Program-made: the position numbers and the translations under genes
Shown here: positions 59,301-64,000 of the stretch, in pieces
Position numbering within the stretch: the first letter of the stretch is position 1
Layout: the number at the start of each line of letters is the position of its first letter
Source: Patiria pectinifera
Taxonomy: Eukaryota; Echinodermata; Asteroidea; Valvatida; Asterinidae
Reading direction: 5' to 3'
DNA length: 64,000 nucleotides
Assembly (NCBI GenBank): GCA_029964075.1
Contig: CM057149.1
Span: 30,084,197 to 30,148,196 of the forward strand
Notes under the pieces: model-generated
Told to the model about the DNA's origin: nothing
The model's input: the letters and a program-made list of their open reading frames with translations, nothing else
Database searches by the model: none

Positions 59301-61682
59301 TTACAAAAAAAAAAATCAAAAATGCAAAAGGTGATATGATAAGGACGGATCTAATTAGACAAGTTTAGGGCGGACATTAAAACTGTTACGGTAGCCCAAA
59401 TTTGCTCTCGCCATACATTGTTTTAACACAATTCGAATTATTTTTCTCTCCTTACGAATGTCAAGTTGAATATATGATCTAAACGGAAAAAATGAAATTT
59501 TTTTTGCAGATTGAGCGTCCGCAACCCTTTTCCAGAGGGTCACGTGCAACCCTCTCAAAAAGGCTCGTATTTGTGGTTGTTTTGGAACCTCTTACGCAAA
59601 ACAGATCCGACTGAATTATTTCCGGCAGTAAATTTCCTAAATTCAAAATGTGTACAAGTAGTATTATTCCGTGACTGAACGTGTTTTCGTTAGATGACGT
59701 GTTGCAGTCAAAAAAATCTTTCGGAATAAAGGTCGACAAGAAAATGAAGAGACAAACATCAATCAAAAACCAAGCCAGGGCTGAAATTAGGGGCTAATTA
59801 ATCAGGAGCTACGAAGGGCTTTCAATACCACGGTTTACCCTCCATGGATGTATTAATTATCTTAATTTGTAGTCCTATACATAATATAGGCCTACTGCAA
59901 ATAAAATGTCAGTCTCTTTATTAATGTGAAGATCTGAACTTGAAAACAAACGTCAAAATTGTGCTAGTCATCAATCTTCATATCAATCTTCATATCAATT
60001 GCTGGCACCTAATCAAGGTCTGCCAAAACAGCGCGATTTGAGTATTATTTTTGTTGTAAATTGACCGTGAAACGCGCCGTGCAGACCCACAAGGGCCTAG
60101 GGGTCAGTTGCACGTCAACTCAGGCGCCTGGGATCCTCCAGTTTGTTTTAATTATAAAAAAAAAAAGGCTTCAGATGGACGGAAGCTTTTCAACATATTT
60201 ACAAACGCATCACGCAAGGCCATTTCTGAATCTCTTGTACATTGTGCTGGTTGGTCTTTGACAACTATTAATCGTTTTTTTTTCCTTTGGAATTTAGACG
60301 GTGTTGACTATAGACGAATATCATAGCTCTGGTACTGTAGACTGTTACGGACGAAGTCCGAAAATAATATTGTGATGTCCCCATGCATAATATGGCGAAA
60401 AGCTTCCCATCATAACATCCCATGAACTAGATTAAATTGAGGGTGTGTCGGGGTGTGGTGGGGTGGGATGGCTTATCAAGCCTCTTCAATCTACCAGTGT
60501 TGTTTGTCTACATTATTATTTCTGTAAAAACAAGATCAATTCTGTTCTTGGAACATTGTAAAAGGAATTAACTTTTTGGACTTTCACTAAGAAAAGGCGC
60601 CCCATAGGAAATTGCCACACTTTCAAGAATATTCTTATAGTAAATGTATACCCTTTTTATTGATTTGTGTCTTAGATTCATGTTTACTACCTTTACAAAT
60701 TAATATTCAGATAATTCCTTTAATCAAATTGCATACACCGGTGTATATAGCAACAGATTTGGACTCAATGAAATACGGACTCATTGCGCATGAATAGATG
60801 ACGATAATTATAGGACAAGTGATTATAGTTACGTATTATAGCATCCATAGAAGGGAAATGGACCAGACATTTGTTTGGGGGCATCAGAATATATCATGGG
60901 GGGGGGGCACATATCGCAAACGCATATCGATTGACATAAGAACAGAAATTGTAAACAGTTAAGCCATTGGCTGACTGAAAATAAAGTCGAACACCTTTAT
61001 AACGAGGTCCTTGGGACTTTACAAATTACCTTGTTATAACGGGTACCAATACCATGTATTAACAGTAGTGTAAAACCATAAAGAATACAAAGACTTAATT
61101 GGGACCTAAAATTTTGCTTGTTATAAGCATAGCATGACGTTGTATTAACAGTGCTCTCCTTATCAGGGTTCGACTGTATACAACTGATGAGTATTTTGGT
61201 GGGGCACCTGAGGGAACAGAACATTAGGGGGGGATGTGCCCCAGGGCCCCCCACCCGGCTACGCCACTGATCTGATGCTCTAGTAAGTACAGTATAGGCC
61301 TGCCATCTGATCTTATACCCTATAGCTGGCATATAAATAGGCATATAATCAGATAATTATAGGCCTATATATCTCCTTATACCCGGACACACGAGTATAG
61401 AATCGCCATGGCATTAGTAAAATATTAATGTGTATGAAATTTTTAAATAGACACCCGTATTATGTTTATGTCACAACCAGACCATAGAGCTGTTCTTTGC
61501 TCTATGACCAGACTGAATTCACTAAATCTTGCGAGTTATATAAAAAATAAATACTACATACCTCTGAACTGCTTGGTTGCATCCAGTTCCAGCCGCACAT
61601 GTCCCTGTATGATGTCCCCGCCATTGAACACTTCCCGCTCATTTTCGGCAAAGACGATCTGAAATCCGCTGATTTTCCCCAT
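44340..61682 (-). CDS. Alpha-arrestin (ARRDC family), partial: 5 exons
   Basis: Arrestin-domain protein of the ARRDC/TXNIP family, adaptors that link membrane proteins to ubiquitin ligases and endosomes. Exons: 61682-61562, 51578-51444, 50399-50164, 48399-48217, 44540-44340; GT-AG, phases 1, 1, 0, 0, 0, giving 292 residues so far. The start is MGKISGFQIVF, typical of the family. The N-terminal arrestin domain covers residues 1 to about 165 (NGGDIIQGHVRLEL, RGRPY-free, LPNRPLPCSFEGTLGYVRFF, VIDRPWTFDHVTKRAF). The C-terminal arrestin domain starts at CCLCCATGPISVSASTDKRA and continues through PGETVYISATLENRS and IIPPLPPCNLEGCNFIDIRY, aligning to human ARRDC3 CCWFCTSGPISLSA and IPPVSPSILDCSIIRVEY. 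The end of the C-domain and any PPxY motifs are not visible. Nearest vertebrate paralogue not decided. Intron 1 is 10 kb and full of small elements. Confidence 0.92.
44741..45062. repeat. CCTCAATCCTGC repeat family, copy 2
   Basis: CCTCAATCCTGCAAAATCCT or near-identical text occurs three times (44751, 44802, 44864), followed by CAAGGTCCGGCCTAAGACCT, matching 1640-1850. It is in intron 4 of the arrestin gene. The plus-strand frame 44707-45081 is a by-product. Confidence 0.65.
45204..45668. mobile_element. MITE with TTGCAGACCAGTAAAT ends, copy 1
   Basis: AGGGTTGCAGACCAGTAAAT at the left and ATTTACTGGTCTGCAACCT at the right bound a 465-bp non-coding element. A second copy, cut at its right end, is at 46102-46513. 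Confidence 0.85.
46102..46806. mobile_element. Two MITEs joined: TTGCAGACCAG copy 2 and GGCCTTATTCACGAG copy 2
   Basis: 46102-46513 repeats the first 410 bp of the element at 45204 at high identity. At GAGGCCATGCC it switches to an inverted copy of the family seen at 12625-12898, ending with ATGGCCGACTCATGCATAAA near 46806 and carrying CTGTTGAATGGGACG and CAAGTTCCAAAAATGAAGAT. The second element seems to have replaced the right end of the first. Confidence 0.75.
46807..48216. other. Arrestin intron 4 remainder
   Basis: No gene is recognised. Around 47285-47460 the text (ATCCCCAAAATGAAGGGTTT, CATAACCCTTTCTACATATT, AAACAAATAAAATGACA) resembles 990-1150 in GBA copy B, so both are copies of an old interspersed repeat. 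The small frames here show no domains. Confidence 0.5.
48462..49155 (-). mobile_element. Hairpin-ended repeat, copy 2
   Basis: Inverted relative of 30513-31135. The hairpin (arms AATATGTGCTTGGCCGGT and ACCGGCCAAGCACATATT, centre CCCGAGCCGAAGGCGAGGG) comes first. CACGTGACGGGCTCAACCAA and TAACTGTCTTAGATACTTAT are at the far end. It lies in intron 3 of the arrestin gene. A short related piece (GCATTGCGCATGCCTAAGTG) is at 58596-58640. Confidence 0.78.
50438..50678 (+). mobile_element. GGCCTTATTCACGAG-family MITE, copy 3
   Basis: ATGGGCCTCGTGCACGAG at the left and CTCGTGCACGAGGCCCAT at the right form perfect 18-bp inverted ends around 240 bp. The inside (ATTGAATTGAAAGCGAGGTA, AACTTGCGAAGAGAAATGAA) matches the other two copies. 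It lies 38 bp upstream of the acceptor of arrestin exon 3, in intron 2. Confidence 0.87.
51130..51345. repeat. TTAGGGCGACAC repeats with telomere-like tract
   Basis: AGGGCGACACA or its inverse occurs five times (near 51133, 51267, 51283, 51299, 51330), including the palindrome CGACACATTATGTGTCG. Between the first two lies a degenerate CCCTAA/CCCTAG tract (51173-51232) that resembles interstitial telomeric sequence. It is in intron 2 of the arrestin gene. Confidence 0.7.
51599..51897 (-). mobile_element. tRNA-derived SINE, family A, copy 2
   Basis: Reverse complement of the SINE at 23590-23878: GGGATTCGAACCCGGGTC (B box), CTACGCCAACCTGACTCCC (A box side), CAGAAGAATATTCTGGGG, and an (ATT)n tail at 51599-51614. 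It lies 21 bp upstream of the arrestin exon 2 acceptor, so its A/T tail abuts the splice region. Confidence 0.88.
52435..53030. mobile_element. Two tRNA-derived SINE heads facing each other
   Basis: On the left, plus strand: TTCGTGGTCTGGAGCGTGG, GGGTTGGAGTCCAGC, then GTCCTTAGGCAAGACACTTT. On the right, minus strand (52900-53030): GTGTGGTCTAGCGGCTGAGC, GGTTGTGGGTTCGAGCCCCG, then CCCTTGAGTAAGCCACTTTA. The two heads point inwards, in intron 1 of the arrestin gene. The shared middle has no domain-bearing frame. Confidence 0.78.
53319..53935. mobile_element. GGGCCAATTTCATAGAGCTG element, split by another MITE
   Basis: GGGCCAATTTCATAGAGCTG and TGCTTAAGCAC at the left and TGCTTAAGCAGCTC with TATGAAATTGGGCCC at the right form inverted ends. 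An inner inverted pair GGTTACCGGCCAAAACTCCA/TGGAGTTTTGGCCGGTAACC is also present. A 368-bp family-2 MITE (53503-53870) is inserted inside, so the host element itself is about 250 bp and older. Confidence 0.85.
53503..53870. mobile_element. GGCCAAAAA-ended MITE, family 2, copy 2 (nested)
   Basis: GGCCAAAAAAAAAAGTCTCC at the left; CCGGAGAC, a T-run and GCC at the right. Highly similar to 39118-39487 throughout. Inserted into the 53319-53935 element. Confidence 0.9.
53970..54600. mobile_element. mariner-like MITE, copy 1
   Basis: Ends ACAGTGTAAGTCAAAACGAA and the inverse-like TTCGTTGTGACTCACACT, 631 bp. The interior matches 56386-57100 in order (CATCTGTTCTCTTTTGCGAG, GGTAAACGATCAGCGGCGGG, TTAAAAGGAGCGAGCAAC), with heavy divergence, so both are old. 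Ends of this shape (CAGGGTG-CAAAA) are typical of mariner-type elements. Confidence 0.78.
54601..56385. other. Arrestin intron 1, no recognised features
   Basis: About 1.8 kb of A/T-rich sequence. Small open frames at 54638-55529 and 56097-56303 show no domain, no homology that I recognise and no splice context. Confidence 0.5.
56386..57100. mobile_element. mariner-like MITE, copy 2
   Basis: 715 bp, CAGGGTGATCCAAAGAGAAA to TTTTTGACTCACCCTG. TA stands at the left flank but not at the right one. No transposase. Distant copy of 53970-54600. Confidence 0.8.
57101..57950. other. Arrestin intron 1, no recognised features
   Basis: About 850 bp of A/T-rich sequence with no domain-bearing frame and no repeat that I could match within the window. 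Confidence 0.5.
57951..58390. mobile_element. Foldback element, arms about 200 bp
   Basis: AAACCCAAATATCAGGACC at the left and GGTCCTGCCATTTGGGTTT at the right start two long arms. They pair almost to the centre: GTTCTGCATGTACCACTTTC with GAAAGTGATACATGCAGAAC, then TTAGTACAAGAATCATTCAA with its exact inverse, then AAAGGTAAGTGTT with AACACTTACCTTT, leaving a loop of some 60 bases. It is non-coding. Confidence 0.9.
58391..60982. other. Arrestin intron 1, mostly unassigned
   Basis: About 2.6 kb with no recognised gene. A short piece at 58596-58640 matches the hairpin-ended repeat of 48462-49155. Several small frames (58692-59177, 59355-59766, 60061-60326) lack domains. A hairpin GGACGAAGTCC lies at 60349. 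Confidence 0.5.
60983..61182. mobile_element. pogo-like MITE (short)
   Basis: AAGTCGAACACCTTTATAAC at the left; TTATCAGGGTTCGACTGTAT at the right, about 200 bp, with further AACGAGGTCC and TTGTTATAACGGGT motifs. End structure resembles pogo/Tigger elements. It lies in arrestin intron 1, about 380 bp from exon 1. Confidence 0.68.
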
Positions 61683-64000
61683 ATCACAGCTGTCCAAACG
61701 CTAACATTAACAACACAACCGTTCATCCGAAACTCCTTCACTCGAAACTGCCCCCAGCTACCTCCGCAGGCTCCGGTATGATGGTCTCCAGTCAGTTCTT
61801 CCCCTTCGGCAGTTTTCGATGCAGACAGATCGTTACGATTATAGTTACCACGACGCTATTATTATTTATATATTTTTCATTGTCATCTTTTCAGCAGATA
61901 CCATGTTGCGTCGTACGGTTGCTGAACTGTACACAATGTATGCGCCGCGGAGGTCTAGTTCCAATCCATTTAACACAGTCAGTGCTTGTTGCAATCCACG
62001 CGTACTCTTCGCATTATGCACACACCCTCGCACACACTGCATCTCTGCATGTCCTCATCACACTACACAGCATTACCGGGTCACGGACAATCCTCAACAC
62101 ACGTATCATCAGTTTGCAACGTGGAGAGATACACACACTTAGGCCTACAGTCGGCGAGTTATTACTTTTATAGAGCCATTATGGAGCCCTCTCTACGTGA
62201 TGAGCATATGGTAATTAGACAAGGATGGGCCTAAGGCCGTATATTCGCGTCGTTGAGCAGCCATCGGAATCCTACACTCGATGTGCAAATTCCACAGGAA
62301 TGCAAATGCGATGCATGAATGTATGCATGGACGTGAGGATATCACGTCGTTAACTGAAGTGCTATTTATCATGATGTGTCATTAACGTCTCTGATGCATA
62401 CGCTTAACATGTCGGGGTTGGGCAATCGTTTGCAATTTACGGCAACTATAGATAATACCTTCAAAATACCTACCAAACAAGCCAAAACAAAAAGAAACAC
62501 CCCAAACACCCCAAATAAAAAACAACAAATAAAACCGAACAAAAACAAACAAACAAACAAACACCCCAATAATCCAAACCAACTGAACATCAACAAACAC
62601 ACAACCGAAATCATTTACAAAAGCAGCAAACAAACAACCCTACACCCCCAACAAACAAACTAACAAACAAGCCAACACCCCATAACAAACCAACAAACAA
62701 TCAATAACCTGATCGATGTAAATAGCTGCTACAGCCACACGAAGCCTATATACCTTGATGAGCTTTGCTCTTTTGGGCATCTTGTATAATTCAGAATTGT
62801 AAAAAGTATGTCAAGAGACTTTTTCCCCATTGCACTGTCGCCGAAATTACCCCAAATTGTACATGTATGCCCAATTTAAGTACGGCACCCCTAGCCCTGC
62901 GCGTATCTGATTTTGTTGCGACATATGGGCATACGTTTTCAATTGGGCACACTCGGGTTGTGTAAGAAATAAGGACTGATTTTAAACAGAGAGAGGAATA
63001 CATGGATTTTCAATGCAACTACTTGAAACGCTTCATGTGATTTTTTGTTACTTCAATATCTTGTGTTCGATCTATTTCCTGTGGTTCATAGTACTAAAAA
63101 AATATCCCATGTGCCTTAACTATATAATCTGTAGTTGATGTCCCAAAACAGTACGTAACTTTAACATATTGAAATACGTTTCATCATGGCCACTGTGTTT
63201 TCAGTTTCCCATCCGTCTCATTAAAGACAATCACAAAGCCAGGTAAACTATCGTGCCTGATTTCATTTAAATTACTGGTAATCAAAAAGTGATTGACGAA
63301 AACAGAGCATTCGATGTCACAGTGTTCGGTCATATAGGCCACCTTTCTTCGACATTATGTTTCCCTTTTCCGATCGCATAGTGCTTAAAAAAATAATCAT
63401 TATCGCAAAAGGAAAAGCAGGCATTGATTTAAGGCGCTGAAAATTAAAAGAATGTATATGTTTGTTTGCAGGTACCTGTAAACATACATTTTTTTTGTAC
63501 AGGATGCATTTTATGTGCACTGAACTCTTTGAGAAGCAATGGCACGACCAACTTTGAACATGCTGCACTCAATGAAATACCTGATGTATAGTCACGCAGG
63601 CCGACATACACGTGTACGTGTATGGCGCCTGATCGACTGCAAAAAAAAAAAAAACACCACCACTGTGGATTTTTTCCTGAAAACGTCGGTCTGTTTTTTT
63701 TTTTAATAATTTCCACAAAGTGCACTCTCATGTATATTTCGCCAATTAGTCTGCTACTTGCGCAATTAAACATGTATGTCATTAAATGTCACAGTGCACT
63801 GTGAAAGCGAGGTTAATTAGTCAACATCAACGAGCCAATTAAGTTTGACTGGCCTAATCATCAGAGCTCGGCTGTACCGCGCGGCGCGGCGCTGACGGGG
63901 GTTGCTTCGGGGTTTACTTTGTGGATACTACTACTACTACTACTACTACTGCATTTTCTTTTTTCAGCATTTCATTGGGTAATTTCTGTGTTTTTCTGGG
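61683..64000. other. Upstream of the arrestin start; no recognised gene
   Basis: Contains the arrestin 5' UTR and promoter region (not delimited), a CAAA/ACAAAC-rich low-complexity tract (about 62465-62700) and a (CTA)n microsatellite at 63926-63950. The open frames through the CAAA tract follow from composition. No domain-bearing frame was seen on either strand. Confidence 0.55.

Noticed and set aside
62369-62663. Open frames rich in Asn/Thr/Lys or Phe/Val
   Set aside because: They follow from the CAAA-rich low-complexity tract.
1-64000. CRISPR arrays, operons, bacterial promoters
   Set aside because: The window is intron-bearing animal DNA; the tandem arrays have no repeat-spacer structure.

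Overview
This is eukaryotic, intron-rich DNA from an animal. The introns are small to medium, the repeats are marine-invertebrate in style (many small DNA elements, tRNA-derived SINEs, short CATGTACATG and CCGGTA palindromes), and all three genes have clear vertebrate orthologues. An invertebrate deuterostome, perhaps an echinoderm, fits best. That is inference: the sequence does not name the species. A run of exactly 500 N at 43782-44281 is an assembly gap.

Genes. (1) Two tandem acid beta-glucosidase (glucocerebrosidase, GBA, GH30) genes lie on the minus strand. Copy A (27855 down to 12914) is complete. Its ten exons all join in phase with GT-AG introns and give 564 residues, with the acid/base Glu in NEP, the nucleophile Glu in TEAC, a signal peptide, and an unusual hydrophobic tail that resembles a GPI-anchor signal. 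Copy B is cut by the left edge of the window: exons 2-4 are at 2058-695, exon 1 was not found, and exons 5-10 lie outside. (2) An ANKLE1 orthologue (ankyrin repeats, LEM domain, GIY-YIG nuclease) runs on the plus strand from about 34839 to 42707. Its first ankyrin exon is preceded by about seven truncated tandem copies that each carry a splice acceptor but no donor. (3) An alpha-arrestin (ARRDC family) gene runs on the minus strand from 61682 to 44340, with five exons found. ANKLE1 and the arrestin gene converge, and the last exon(s) of both are missing around the N gap.

Layout. 1-2058 GBA copy B and an 11-bp-type minisatellite; 2059-12913 intergenic, packed with small inverted-repeat elements; 12914-27855 GBA copy A, whose introns hold a LINE fragment, SINEs, 12-bp minisatellites and TTAA-target elements; 27856-33727 divergent intergenic region with a tandem duplication, several small elements and a 1.39-kb TA-flanked element; 33728-42707 ANKLE1; 42708-44339 gap region; 44340-61682 arrestin gene with a 10-kb first intron full of elements; 61683-64000 upstream sequence with low-complexity tracts and no recognised gene.

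The genes are not an obvious functional unit: a lysosomal lipid hydrolase, a DNA-cleaving LEM nuclease and a trafficking adaptor. The most interesting points are the truncated acceptor-plus-exon array in ANKLE1, the anchor-like tail of GBA copy A, a possible gene-conversion patch at GBA exon 3, and several small mobile elements with well-defined ends and target duplications, some nested in one another.
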